The notes below the pieces were generated by a model. The model saw only the letters and a program-made list of their open reading frames with translations. It did not search any database and was not told the DNA's origin. Positions 53,672 through 62,744 of a stretch of 64,000 bases of DNA are shown here, piece by piece. Position 1 is the stretch's first letter; every line of letters begins with the position of its first letter. The DNA lies in contig NZ_CP128360.1 of assembly GCF_030345095.1 (NCBI RefSeq), positions 4,464,001-4,528,000 on the forward strand, given 5' to 3'. The translations under genes were made by a program, and so were the position numbers. Source of the DNA: Solwaraspora sp. WMMA2056 (GTDB taxonomy: Bacteria > Actinomycetota > Actinomycetes > Mycobacteriales > Micromonosporaceae).

Positions 53672-55331
53672 CGCCGTCGTCCCGGGCCCGGTCCACCTGG
53701 CCGAGGGCGGTTCGGGCGGCGGCGATCGCCTCCGGTGTGTCGGAGAAGACCCGGCCGAGTCCGTCCAGCCGGGGCAGCAGCCCGTACGCGGTGAGCGCCT
53801 TGCGGTGCTCGGGCCGCAACCCGGACAGGTGGACGACGATGCCGCGCCGTTCCAGCCGCTGCACGACGTCGCGCAGCACCATCGCGCCGGAGGCGTCGAT
53901 GGTCGACACCCGCGACATCCGCAGGATCACCACCCGTACGTCGGCGACCTCGGACAACTCCAGCAGGAACCGGTGGGCGGCGGCGAAGAACAACGGCCCG
54001 TCCAGCCGGTACGCCACGATGTGCTCGGCCAGCAGCGCCTGCTCCTCGGCACGGTGGTCGCCGGTGTCCAGCGGCACCCGGTCCAGCCGTACCGTCTGGG
54101 CGATCTTGCGAAGGGCCAGGCCGCCGGCGACGACCAGCCCGACCAGCACGGCGGTGACCAGGTCCAGCAGGACGGTGGTCGCGGCGGTCAGCGCCATGAC
54201 GGCCCCGTCCGAGCGCGACGCGCGGGCCAGCGCGGTGAGCGCGCTCACCTCGACCATCCGGACGGCGGTGGCGATCAGCACCCCGGCCAGCGCGGCCAAC
54301 GGGATCCGGGCGACCAGCGGGGCCGCCGCGACGAGGATCACCGCCAGGATCACCGCGTGGGACAGCGCGGCCAGCCGCGAGGTGGCGCCGGCCCGGACGT
54401 TGACGGCGGTCCGGGCGATCGCGGCGGTCGCCGGCACCCCACCGAACAGCGGGGTCACCAGGTTGGCGACGCCCTGGCCGAACAGTTCCCGGTCCGGGTC
54501 GTGCCGCTGCCCGACCGACATGCCGTCGGCGACGGTGGCCGACAGCAGGCTCTCCAGGGCGGCCAGGGCGGCCACCGCGATCGCGGCGGTCGCCAGGGCG
54601 GGCACCGCCGCCGGGTCCAGGAAGGCAAGCGACGGCGCGGGCAGGCTGGCGGGCAGGGCGCCGATGGTCGCGGTCGGCAGCCCGGTCGCCACCGTCGTCA
54701 CGGTCACCGCCGCGACCGCCAGCAGGGAGAACGGGACGGTCGGTCGCCACCGTGCTCCGACCAGCATCGCGGCGGCCACGGCGAGGGCGATCAGCAGCGA
54801 CGGCCACCGGGGCGCCGCGACGAAGGCCGCGACGGCCTGTCCGGCCATCGTCAGCACCCGTTCGCCGTGGACCTGTACGCCGAGGGCGGCCGGGATCTGC
54901 TGCAGCAGGATCACCGCGGCGATGCCGGCGGTGAACCCCTCGATCACCGGCGCCGGGATGTAGCGGGCGACCTGGCCGGCCCGTACCAGCGCCAGCAGGA
55001 TCAGGATCAGCCCGGCCAGCAGGCCGACGGTGAGCACCCCGCTGGGCCCGTACGCCGCCACGATCGGCACCAGCACCACGGTCATCGCCCCGGTCGGGCC
55101 GCTGACCTGCAGGTTCGATCCACCGAAGAGTGCCGCCAGGGTGCCGGCGACCACGGCGGTGACCAGCCCGGCGGCAGCGCCGAGTCCGGAGGCGACGCCG
55201 AAGCCGAGGGCGAGCGGCAGGGCCACGATCGCCACGGTGAGCCCGGCCAGCAGGTTACGGCCGGGCTGTCGGCGGACCGCCCGCCAGTCGGCGGCCTGCG
55301 GCAACAGACGGCGTACGGCGGTGGTGTTCAC
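53661..55331 (-). CDS. SulP-family anion transporter with STAS domain
   Basis: 556 aa. The membrane part has about 12-14 helices with the SulP N-terminal pattern NLLAGLTVAIVALPLALGFGVASGLG and SGPTGAMTVVLVPI. The C-terminal STAS domain ends with VVILRMSRVSTIDASGAMVLRD. Family members move sulfate, bicarbonate or dicarboxylates. GTG 55331 overlaps the ArsR stop as GTGA, placing it under that regulator. Substrate not determined. Confidence 0.95.
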   Translation of the reverse strand: MNTTAVRRLLPQAADWRAVRRQPGRNLLAGLTVAIVALPLALGFGVASGLGAAAGLVTAVVAGTLAALFGGSNLQVSGPTGAMTVVLVPIVAAYGPSGVLTVGLLAGLILILLALVRAGQVARYIPAPVIEGFTAGIAAVILLQQIPAALGVQVHGERVLTMAGQAVAAFVAAPRWPSLLIALAVAAAMLVGARWRPTVPFSLLAVAAVTVTTVATGLPTATIGALPASLPAPSLAFLDPAAVPALATAAIAVAALAALESLLSATVADGMSVGQRHDPDRELFGQGVANLVTPLFGGVPATAAIARTAVNVRAGATSRLAALSHAVILAVILVAAAPLVARIPLAALAGVLIATAVRMVEVSALTALARASRSDGAVMALTAATTVLLDLVTAVLVGLVVAGGLALRKIAQTVRLDRVPLDTGDHRAEEQALLAEHIVAYRLDGPLFFAAAHRFLLELSEVADVRVVILRMSRVSTIDASGAMVLRDVVQRLERRGIVVHLSGLRPEHRKALTAYGLLPRLDGLGRVFSDTPEAIAAARTALGQVDRARDDGVTP

Positions 55332-55681
55332 CGGCGACCCGAGGTGGCGTCGGGGGATGCCTGACGCAGCGCGACGAGCAGTTCGGTCTGGTCGACCAGC
55401 ATCTCGGTGAGGATTCGCCGGGCGGCGCGCATCAGATCCGCCACGTCCGGCCCGGCCAGGGCGTAGGTGACGGCGGAGCCGTCCCGGCTGGAGACCACGA
55501 TCCCGGCCCGGCGCAGCACCGCGAGCTGTTGGGACAGGTTCGACGCCTCGACGTCGATCTCGGCGAGCAGTTCGCGCACCTGGCGGGGGCGTTCGCCGAG
55601 GAGTTCGAGCACCCGGATCCGCACCGGGTGGCCGAGCATCCGGAAGAACTCGGCCTTCTTCTGGTACAGCGGTACTGGCAT
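55328..55681 (-). CDS. ArsR/SmtB-family regulator of the SulP operon
   Basis: 117 aa from ATG 55681 (MPVPLYQKKAEFFRMLGHPVR); a GTG at 55720 would add 13 residues but its codons overlap the palindrome described next. Winged helix: LGERPRQVRELLAEIDVEAS then NLSQQLAVLRRAGIVVSSRD. No Cys pair for metal binding is visible, so sensing may be redox-independent or anion-linked. No ribosome site lies before ATG 55681, so a leaderless transcript is possible. Confidence 0.9.
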   Translation of the reverse strand: MPVPLYQKKAEFFRMLGHPVRIRVLELLGERPRQVRELLAEIDVEASNLSQQLAVLRRAGIVVSSRDGSAVTYALAGPDVADLMRAARRILTEMLVDQTELLVALRQASPDATSGRR

Positions 55682-55689
55682 GTGTGCAA

Positions 55690-55705
55690 TTGAAGACTTC
55701 TTCAA
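55690..55705. promoter_or_regulatory. Palindromic operator candidate for the ArsR regulator
   Basis: TTGAAGA-2-TCTTCAA, perfect 7-bp arms, 9 bases upstream of ATG 55681. The length and position suit an ArsR-family autoregulatory operator that blocks the promoter. Confidence 0.65.
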
Positions 55706-55760
55706 GCCGTCATTCGTCACCGGGGGTCCGTGCTGTGCGAATCCTCACTGACCGACACCT

Positions 55761-55792
55761 GGTCCCGCCACCGACGCACCGGTGGCGGGACC
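55761..55792 (-). terminator. Terminator hairpin after the secreted phosphoesterase
   Basis: Perfect 13-bp arms 55761-55773 and 55780-55792 with a 6-nt loop, directly beyond the phosphoesterase stop at 55800. Confidence 0.75.
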
Positions 55793-55799
55793 ACGGTTG

Positions 55800-57620
55800 T
55801 CAGGCCCCGAGGGCGAACCGGTCCAGCACCACCGGTGCGACATCCGGGGTCCGCATGTCGTAGCGGTAGCTGGTCACCTCACCGGTGCCGGTGTCCAGGA
55901 CGGAGAAGACCGAGTAGTCGTTGCTCTGCACGAACGGCAACGGCGTACCGGCCGGATCAGTCAGGGGCGCGACCGTCGGCAGCTGCGGCGCCAACCCGCC
56001 CGGGTTGCCCTGGGCCAGGTAGTTGTCCGGATCCCACGGCGCCGGCGGGATGGGCCGGGACCGGCCCGACAGCGGATGGAACGCCCCGTAGGAGTTGCCC
56101 ACGTTGGAGGTCTCCAGATAGTGCGTGCCGGAGTCGGCGGTGAACCGGTTCCACAGGTGCGAGTGGCCGTTGAGCACCAGGTTCACCCCGGCGGACTCCA
56201 GCAGCGGGGCGACGTCGCGGGTCAGCACGTTCTCCGCACGGGGATAGTCGTACCGGACCAGCGTGTTGCCGGCCGCGTCGGTCTCCTCGGTGCGTACCGG
56301 ATCGGTGAAGGGCGGGCTGACGTTGTCGCCCAGGCCGTGTGGGCCCTCGTGCAGCATCACCACCGTGTACTTCGCGTCCCGGAACTGCCTACTGGCCACC
56401 TCGCGCTGCAACCACTTGTACTGCCTGCCGCCGACGCCGATCTGCTCGAAGATGTGCGAACCCCAGCCCTGGGCGAGCGGGTCGCCCAGGGTCGCCGGGG
56501 CCTCGGTGTAGCGGGTCCGCTGCCAGTTGGCCGGGTCGGCGGCGATGCCGGTACCCCGCCAGATCCGGGTGGCGTACAGCGAGATCAGCCGGACGTCACC
56601 GACGGTGGTCGCGTACCAGCGTTCGCCGCCGGGTCCGCTGGTCGGCAGGGAGAAGATCTCCTCGTACGTCTCGGTGTTGAACGAGTTCTCCAGGATCCAA
56701 CGTTCCTTGATCTTCGGATCGTTGCGCGGGTTGACCTGCCGGGCGACCTTGCGGTAAGCCGCCTCGGCCACCTCACGCGGCACCGGGGCGTTGAACGACT
56801 CGTTGAGCGTCGGCAGCCCGCTGCGGCCCTGCACCTCGTGGTTGCCGATCGCCGGGAAGAGCGGCGCGTGCTGCAGGATCTCGCCGCCGGTCCAGGCGAC
56901 CCCGTTGACCGTCCGGGACGCCCGGCCCTGCAGCGCCGGGAAGAACGCACCGCCGCGCTGGTCGTCGAACCACTCCGAGGCCCGGTCCGGGACGTTGACC
57001 AGGTCGCCGGCGAGGAACACCGCGTCGATCCGCCCGACGGTCTCGACCGCCTTCTGCAGGTTCGCCGGGGTGTTCGGCATCGACTGGTGGTCGCTGGTCA
57101 GCAGGATCTTCTGCGCGTGGCCCTTGGCCGCCGCCGGGGCCAGGGTGTACGTGTCGGAGGCGACCAGCGCGCCCCGGTCGATCGACACCACCCGGTACGG
57201 CGTCCGGCTGCCGACGCCGAGTCCGCGCACGGTCGCCTCGTGCCGCCAGATGTGCCGGCGGGTGATCTGCGCCGGCGGGTTCGGGATCTGCGAGGCCGCG
57301 TCCTCGGCCACCCGGGACAGCTCCCCGGTGGCCGCGCGGAACACCCGTACCCCCCGGATCTTGCCGCCGGTGGCGGCGGCCCGCAGCTCGGCCCGGTTGA
57401 GCTCGTCGGCGCGCTCGCCGACGACCACCACGTGGTGCCGACCGGCGAACTCGGTCAGCCAGACGACCCGGACCGAGTTCTTCGTCGGGGACTGCAGGAA
57501 CGGGTCGGTGAGCAGGACCGGGGCGGCGTCGGTGCCGGCGGTCGCCGCCGGGGTGATCGCGCCCATCAGCAGGGCCAGGATCGTGAGGGTGATGGTGAAC
57601 TGCCGGATCGGTCTGGACAC
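55800..57620 (-). CDS. Secreted purple-acid-phosphatase-like metallophosphoesterase
   Basis: 606 aa. GTG 57620 has GGAGG upstream. Signal peptide IRQFTITLTILALLMGAITPAATA, then an Fn3-like N-terminal domain (VLLTDPFLQSPTKNSVRVVWL) and a phosphoesterase domain: LLTSDHQS, LAGDLVN, IGNHEVQ, VVMLHEGPH, NGHSHLW. The first motif reads SDH rather than the common GDxG, a variation to note. It probably hydrolyses phosphate esters or nucleotides outside the cell. Confidence 0.9.
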   Translation of the reverse strand: MSRPIRQFTITLTILALLMGAITPAATAGTDAAPVLLTDPFLQSPTKNSVRVVWLTEFAGRHHVVVVGERADELNRAELRAAATGGKIRGVRVFRAATGELSRVAEDAASQIPNPPAQITRRHIWRHEATVRGLGVGSRTPYRVVSIDRGALVASDTYTLAPAAAKGHAQKILLTSDHQSMPNTPANLQKAVETVGRIDAVFLAGDLVNVPDRASEWFDDQRGGAFFPALQGRASRTVNGVAWTGGEILQHAPLFPAIGNHEVQGRSGLPTLNESFNAPVPREVAEAAYRKVARQVNPRNDPKIKERWILENSFNTETYEEIFSLPTSGPGGERWYATTVGDVRLISLYATRIWRGTGIAADPANWQRTRYTEAPATLGDPLAQGWGSHIFEQIGVGGRQYKWLQREVASRQFRDAKYTVVMLHEGPHGLGDNVSPPFTDPVRTEETDAAGNTLVRYDYPRAENVLTRDVAPLLESAGVNLVLNGHSHLWNRFTADSGTHYLETSNVGNSYGAFHPLSGRSRPIPPAPWDPDNYLAQGNPGGLAPQLPTVAPLTDPAGTPLPFVQSNDYSVFSVLDTGTGEVTSYRYDMRTPDVAPVVLDRFALGA

Positions 57621-57726
57621 GGTGCCTCCACGCTGTCGGTGTCGAACCAGCGGGAGCATCGCCGTCGCAGGTGAACGGCGTCGGCGTAAGACGCTGACCA
57701 GCGGATGAACGCCCGGGCCCGCGCGG

Positions 57727-58473
57727 TCAGCGGTGCACCAGCCCGCCGCCGACCTCGATCACCTGACCGGTGACGGCCCCGGAGCCGGGGCTGGCCAGGA
57801 AACGGGCCGTGGAGACCATGTCGTCGGGGTCGAGCCGGCGCTGTACCGCCTGACGGGCCAGGACCGCGGCGTCGACCGCAGCCTCGTCGACCGGCCGGCC
57901 ACCGGCGAGTTCCACCTCGCCCTCGGTGCGGATCGCGCCCGGCGAGATGGCGTTGACCGTGGTGCCGTCCGGCCCCAGTGCACGGGCCAGCGACCGGGTG
58001 AGGCCGACCAGCGCGGCCTTGCTCGACACGTACGACGGCCCGGACGGGCCACCCAGGCGGACCGTGGCCGAGGTGACGTTGATGATCCGGCCGCCGCCAC
58101 GGGCCCGCATCCCCGGTGCGAGGGCCTGGCTGAGCAGCATCGGGGCGGTGACGTTGACCGCGAACGTCGCCTCCCATTCGGTCAGCGGCAACTCGTCGAT
58201 CCACACGTTGGAGGCGCGGGCGGCGTTGTTGACCAGGACGTCTACCGGCCCGGCCGCCTCCGCGAGGGCCAGAACCTGGTCCGGGACCGACAGGTCGGCC
58301 TCGACGAGGCGGGCGTGCGCACCGGCCACCCGGCACCGCCCGGCGACAGCCTCCGTCTCGTCGGGGGCGGCCAGGTGGTGCAGCACCAGGGTCACCCCGG
58401 GCGCGGCGAGTCCGACCGCGAGGGCCGCGCCGATGCCGCGTCGCGCCCCGGTGACCAGGATCGTCCGGCTCAT
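57727..58473 (-). CDS. Short-chain dehydrogenase/reductase
   Basis: 248 aa. Cofactor motif TGARRGIGA, then VNNAA (in VDVLVNNAARASN), catalytic Ser in INVTSATVRLG, and Tyr-Lys in PSYVSSKAAL. The close GQVIEVGGGLVH is typical of FabG-like SDRs. ATG 58473 chosen; the open frame upstream is a shadow of yidD. The substrate cannot be inferred. Confidence 0.93.
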   Translation of the reverse strand: MSRTILVTGARRGIGAALAVGLAAPGVTLVLHHLAAPDETEAVAGRCRVAGAHARLVEADLSVPDQVLALAEAAGPVDVLVNNAARASNVWIDELPLTEWEATFAVNVTAPMLLSQALAPGMRARGGGRIINVTSATVRLGGPSGPSYVSSKAALVGLTRSLARALGPDGTTVNAISPGAIRTEGEVELAGGRPVDEAAVDAAVLARQAVQRRLDPDDMVSTARFLASPGSGAVTGQVIEVGGGLVHR

Positions 58474-58551
58474 CAACGGATCCTGCGGTCCCTGGTCACC
58501 CCCCGTCAACGACCGCCCGTGGAGTTGCGCCTGTCGTCGATCATCAACCGC

Positions 58552-58953
58552 ATGATCGGCAACACTTGGACCACCGCCCGGAAGAACCGTCGCCAGCAGC
58601 GCAAAGCGTCCCGTTCCCGCAATCTCGACGGCTGCTGCGACGGCTGCGACTGCTGCGACCTCGGGCTGTTCTCGACCCTGCTCACCGTTGGCGCGCTGGC
58701 GGCGACCATGACCCGGGCACCCGGGCTGGACCGGGCGGGGGAGGCAGCAATCCGTGGCTACCGGCGGTGGCTGTCGCCGTACTGGCCGGGCCGCTGCCGG
58801 TTCACTCCCACCTGCAGCGCGTACGGGCTGGCGGCGGTGCGCACCCACGGCCTCGGCGTCGGCGGCCGGCTGGCCGCCGCCCGGTTGCGCCGCTGCCGCC
58901 CCGACGTGCCGCAGGGCACCGCCGACCCGGTGACACGCGCCCCCGTACGATGA
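58552..58953 (+). CDS. yidD: Membrane protein insertion efficiency factor YidD
   Basis: About 133 aa. The core RGYRRWLSPYWPGRCRFTPT-CSAYGLAAVRTHG is the diagnostic YidD motif with its conserved Cys residues. The N-terminus carries a Cys cluster (CCDGCDCCD), as in many actinobacteria. The start is uncertain: ATG 58552 or GTG 58519. Unusually, it is not next to rnpA/yidC, so it may be a second or displaced copy. Its stop lies 29 bases before the HAD gene used here. Confidence 0.9.
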   Translation: MIGNTWTTARKNRRQQRKASRSRNLDGCCDGCDCCDLGLFSTLLTVGALAATMTRAPGLDRAGEAAIRGYRRWLSPYWPGRCRFTPTCSAYGLAAVRTHGLGVGGRLAAARLRRCRPDVPQGTADPVTRAPVR

Positions 58954-58982
58954 CACCACCGACGGTATGTGGGGAGTGGACG

Positions 58983-59669
58983 GTGGACACGGACGTCGCG
59001 GCGATCGTCTTCGACTTCGACGGGCTGCTGATGGACACCGAGACGACGCTGGTCGACGGCTGGCGGCACGTCTGGGCGGCGCACGGCCTCGACCTTGAGC
59101 TCGACGGCTGGTTCTGGCCCGGCAACGGTGGCAACTGCACCGACCACCGGCTCGACCGGCTCGCCGCCCTGGTCGGCCCCACCTTCGACCGGCGCGCCTG
59201 CCAGGCGCGGTACGAGGCGTACCGCCGGGCCCGGCACGAGAGCCTGGACTTCTGCCCGGGCATCCGTGACTGGCTGGACGAGGCCGCCCGGCTCGGCCTG
59301 CGGACCGCGGTGGCCAGCAGTTCGCCCCGGACCTGGGTACGCGAGCACCTGGGCCGGGTCGGTGCCGTCGACCGGTTCGACGTCATCGCGACCGGCGACG
59401 AGGTCGCGGCACCGAAACCGGACCCGGCGGTGTTCCGGCTCGCGCTCGACCGGCTCGGCGTCACCGGCCGCCGGGCGGTCGCGGTGGAGGACACCGGGCA
59501 CGGGGTCCGGGCCGCTGCCGACGCGGGGATGTGGACCGTGGCGATCCCGAACGCCTTCGTCGACCCGGCCCAGGTGGCGGCGGCGGACCTGATGCTGACC
59601 AGCGCCGCCGCGCTGACCCTGGCCGAGGTCCTGGGTCGGCTCCCGAGCGGGTTGGCGACCCGGGGCTGA
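58983..59669 (+). CDS. HAD-superfamily phosphatase (beta-phosphoglucomutase-like)
   Basis: About 228 aa. Motif I is FDFDGLLMDTE (nucleophile and acid Asp), motif II VASSS, motif III Lys in AAPKPDPAVF and motif IV VEDTGHGV. GTG 58983 has GGGGAG upstream; ATG 58950, overlapping the yidD stop as ATGA, would add 11 residues. Cap domain type resembles beta-phosphoglucomutase and sugar phosphatases. It lies convergent to the PTS operon, so a sugar phosphate substrate is plausible. Confidence 0.9.
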   Translation: MDTDVAAIVFDFDGLLMDTETTLVDGWRHVWAAHGLDLELDGWFWPGNGGNCTDHRLDRLAALVGPTFDRRACQARYEAYRRARHESLDFCPGIRDWLDEAARLGLRTAVASSSPRTWVREHLGRVGAVDRFDVIATGDEVAAPKPDPAVFRLALDRLGVTGRRAVAVEDTGHGVRAAADAGMWTVAIPNAFVDPAQVAAADLMLTSAAALTLAEVLGRLPSGLATRG

Positions 59670-59711
59670 GCCAGCCGTACGGCGGAGCCACCTGCGGGCG
59701 CGGCTCAGCCC
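59663..59711. terminator. Bidirectional terminator between HAD and ptsI
   Basis: Perfect 10-bp arms 59663-59672 and 59702-59711 each contain one of the two convergent stop codons. Confidence 0.65.
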
Positions 59712-61354
59712 TCGGCCGGGCCGGCGGTGGCCGCCGCGCGGGCGGCCGTGGCGTCCGGCGCGGCCAGCGCGGCCTGCGCCAGCCGCCGGCAGTCGTCGAG
59801 GGTGTGCGCGGCGAGCGCGGCCCGTACCGCCGGCACCGACCGGGCCGACATCGACAGGCTGGACACCCCGAGCCCGGTCAGCACCACGGCCAGCGCCGGG
59901 TCGGCGGCGGCCTCGCCGCAGACCCCGACCGGCTTGCCGGCGGCGGCACCGGCCCGCGCGCAGCCGGCGATCAGCTCCAGCAGCGCCGGTTGCCACGGGT
60001 CGAGCAGGTCGGCCAGGTCGCCGCAGAGCCGGTCGGCGGCGAACGTGTACTGGCTCAGGTCGTTGGTGCCGATGCTGAGGAAGTCGACGTGGCCCAGCAG
60101 CGCCTCGGCGCGCAGCGCGGCGGCCGGCACCTCCACCATGGCGCCAACGGTGGGCAGCCCGACGGCCCGGGCCAGGTCGGCGAAGTCGGCGGCCTCCGCC
60201 GGGGTGGTCACCATCGGTGCCATCACCCAGACGTCGGCACCGGTGGCCGCGGCGGCCTGGGCGATCGCGGCGAGCTGGGTCTGCAGCACCTCGGGGCGCC
60301 GCCGGGCGGTCCGCAGGCCCCGTACGCCCAGCGCCGGGTTCGGCTCCTCCCCGGCGTGCAGGAACGGCAACGGCTTGTCCGCGCCGGCGTCGAGGGTCCG
60401 TAGCACCACCTTGCGGCCGTCGGCGGCGGCGAAGACCTTCGCGTACGCGGCGACCTGCTCGTCGTGCCCGGGTGGGGCGGTGCGGTCCAGGTAGAGCAGT
60501 TCGGTGCGGAACAGGCCGACACCTTCGACGTCGTCGACCAGGTCGGCCGCCGAACCGATGTTGGCCAGCAGCGCCACCGGATGCCCGTCGGCGGTACGCC
60601 CCGGCCCGCTGGTCGCCGCGAGTTCGGCCCGCCGGCGCTGCTCCCGCCGGGTGGTGTCGGCGACGGTGTCGGCGTCCACCCCGACCGCGACCTGTCCGGT
60701 GGTGCCGTCGACGGTGACCAGGGTCCCGTCGGCGACGTCCAGGATGCCGGCGCAGCGCACCACCGCGGGCAGGCCGAGCGCCCGGGCCACGATCGTGGTG
60801 TGGCTGGTCGGCCCGCCGGCGGCGGTGACCAGGGCGAGGACCCGGGCCGGGTCGAGCCCGGCGGTGTCCGCCGGGGCCAGGTCCCGGGCGACCAGGATGA
60901 ACGGCACCCCCGGATCCGGTACGCCGGGCATCGGCTCGCCGAGACAGACCGCCACTGCCCGGTCCCGCAGGTCGTCGAGGTCGGCAACGCGTTCGGCGAG
61001 GTAGCCGCCGGCGGCGGCGAACGCGGCCCGGTGCTCGCCGAGCGCGCCGTCGATGGCGTGCGGGGCGTCGGCGCCCTCGCCGACGCGGGCCCGTACCGCC
61101 TCGTGCAGCACCGGGTCCTCGGCCATCATCACCTGTGCCCGCAGGATCTCCGCCGCCGTCGGATCGGTCGCGGTGCCGGCCCGCCGACCGAGTTCGGCGG
61201 CGACCGTGGTCAGGGCGGACACCGCCCGGTCCGCCTCGGCGGCCGGGTCTGGCACCGGTCGCGGCGCGGGCAGTCGGGGGGCCTCGGCGACCCGGTACGC
61301 CGGGCCGGCCGCCCACCCGGTACCCACACCGAGGCCGGTCAGCAGGTCAGGCAC
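59705..61354 (-). CDS. ptsI: PTS Enzyme I (PEP-protein phosphotransferase)
   Basis: 549 aa. It takes phosphate from PEP and passes it to HPr. The phosphorylated His is H185 in GGPTSHTTIVARALG; the PEP site includes LFRTELLYL, RTLDAGADKPLPF, NPALGVRG and SIGTNDLSQY. GTG 61354 overlaps HPr by 8 bp; the frame is open upstream only as a shadow. Last gene of the PTS operon, giving this locus its own general PTS proteins. Confidence 0.96.
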   Translation of the reverse strand: MPDLLTGLGVGTGWAAGPAYRVAEAPRLPAPRPVPDPAAEADRAVSALTTVAAELGRRAGTATDPTAAEILRAQVMMAEDPVLHEAVRARVGEGADAPHAIDGALGEHRAAFAAAGGYLAERVADLDDLRDRAVAVCLGEPMPGVPDPGVPFILVARDLAPADTAGLDPARVLALVTAAGGPTSHTTIVARALGLPAVVRCAGILDVADGTLVTVDGTTGQVAVGVDADTVADTTRREQRRRAELAATSGPGRTADGHPVALLANIGSAADLVDDVEGVGLFRTELLYLDRTAPPGHDEQVAAYAKVFAAADGRKVVLRTLDAGADKPLPFLHAGEEPNPALGVRGLRTARRRPEVLQTQLAAIAQAAAATGADVWVMAPMVTTPAEAADFADLARAVGLPTVGAMVEVPAAALRAEALLGHVDFLSIGTNDLSQYTFAADRLCGDLADLLDPWQPALLELIAGCARAGAAAGKPVGVCGEAAADPALAVVLTGLGVSSLSMSARSVPAVRAALAAHTLDDCRRLAQAALAAPDATAARAAATAGPAEG

Positions 61355-61676
61355 GGCCGGCCGCCGCGTCGGCGTCCCCAGCGGCGGTCGCAGCGGAGTC
61401 ACCGGCGTCGTCGGCGTCGAGGTCGCGGGCGAGCAGCGTCGCCAGCTCGTCGAGGGCCGCCTCGGCACCGTCACCGTCGGCTTCCAACGTGACTTCGGTG
61501 CCCTGCTTCGCGCCGAGGGAGAGCACGCTGAGCATGCTGCGGGCGGGAACGGCCGGCCGGTCGGCGGTGCGGATCGTCACCGGCACCGCGGCGGTGGCGG
61601 CGGCGGCGACGAACAGCGCGGCCGGCCGGGCGTGCAGGCCGCTGGCGGATCCGACGGTGACGGTACGGGTGGGCAT
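61347..61676 (-). CDS. PTS phosphocarrier protein HPr
   Basis: 109 aa, longer than usual because of an Ala/Asp-rich C-terminal tail (after ELATLLARD). The active His is H15 in SGLHARPAA. RSMLSVLSLGAKQG aligns with the region of the regulatory Ser. It relays phosphate from Enzyme I to the EIIA two genes upstream. Start preceded by GGAGG-like AAGGAGG. The charged tail overlaps the ptsI start. Confidence 0.95.
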   Translation of the reverse strand: MPTRTVTVGSASGLHARPAALFVAAAATAAVPVTIRTADRPAVPARSMLSVLSLGAKQGTEVTLEADGDGAEAALDELATLLARDLDADDAGDSAATAAGDADAAAGRA

Positions 61677-61703
61677 GGTGCGCCTCCTTGGTCCCTGGTG
61701 GGG

Positions 61704-62744
61704 TCAGGGCTCGATGGTGACTTTGATGGCGTCGCCGCGGGCGACCACGTCGAACGCTTCGAGCGCGCGGTCCAGCGGCAGCCGGTGGGTGATCAGGTCG
61801 GCGACCGGCACCGCGCCGCTGGCGATCAGCGCGAGCGCTTCGGCGTTGTGCGCCGGGCTGGAGCCGTTGGCGCCGACGATGGTCAGCTCCCGGTAGTGCA
61901 CCAGGTTGGAGTCACAGGCGATGATCGGCTTGTCCTTCGGCAGACCACCGAAGAAGCTGATCCGGCCCTGCCGGGCGGTCATCTGCAACGCCTGCTCCTG
62001 GGCGACACCGGCGGCGGTGGCGGTGATCACCACGTCCGCGCCGCGCCCGTCGGTCAACTTCTTGATCTCGTCGATCACGTCGGTCTCGGCGCCGCAGACG
62101 GTGGCGTCGGGGTGGACCAGCCCGGCGGCGAGGTCGAGCCGTTCACGGTTGACGTCGACCAGGAAGACCCGGGCGGCGCCGCGTGAGCGGGCCAGTCGTA
62201 CGTGCAGGCAGCCGATCGGGCCGGAGCCCATGATCACCACGTCGTCGCCTTCGCCGACCCGGGCCAGGTTCTGCCCGTTGAGGACGCAGGCCAGCGGCTC
62301 GGCGACGGACGCCTCGGCGTAGCTGACCCCGTCCGGGATCCGGTTGAGCCCGTCGACCGCGAGGACCTTGGCCGGTACCACCATGTGTTCGGCGAACCCG
62401 CCGTCGTAGTGGTATCCCATCGACTCCTGGTTGGGGCAGACCGTCATCCGGCCGCGTCGGCACTCACCGCAGGTGCCGCAGGGGATCGCGGCGATCACCT
62501 GGACCCGCTCGCCGACCTGCCAGCCGGTGACCTCGGCACCGACCGCGGCGATCTCGCCGGCGATCTCGTGGCCCATCACCCGGGGTGGGGCGATGTGGTG
62601 GTGACCGAAGTTACGGATCTTGACGTCGGTGCCGCAGGTCGAGCAGGCCCGGACGCGGATCAGCACGTCAGCGGGGCCGGGCTGCGGCTCCGGTGCCTCC
62701 TCGATCCGGACGTCGCCGGGGGAGTGGAACCGGACGACCTTCAT
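61704..62744 (-). CDS. Zinc-dependent medium-chain alcohol/polyol dehydrogenase
   Basis: 346 aa. Catalytic zinc ligands in ACSTCGTD (Cys37) and GHEIAGE; structural zinc Cys cluster CGTCGECRRGRMTVC; NAD-binding IMGSGPIGCLHVRLAR. ATG 62744 overlaps the EIIA stop as ATGA. Lying between PTS components of the mannitol/galactitol type, it most probably oxidises the incoming polyol phosphate, as sorbitol- or galactitol-phosphate dehydrogenases do. The exact sugar is inference. Confidence 0.92.
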   Translation of the reverse strand: MKVVRFHSPGDVRIEEAPEPQPGPADVLIRVRACSTCGTDVKIRNFGHHHIAPPRVMGHEIAGEIAAVGAEVTGWQVGERVQVIAAIPCGTCGECRRGRMTVCPNQESMGYHYDGGFAEHMVVPAKVLAVDGLNRIPDGVSYAEASVAEPLACVLNGQNLARVGEGDDVVIMGSGPIGCLHVRLARSRGAARVFLVDVNRERLDLAAGLVHPDATVCGAETDVIDEIKKLTDGRGADVVITATAAGVAQEQALQMTARQGRISFFGGLPKDKPIIACDSNLVHYRELTIVGANGSSPAHNAEALALIASGAVPVADLITHRLPLDRALEAFDVVARGDAIKVTIEP

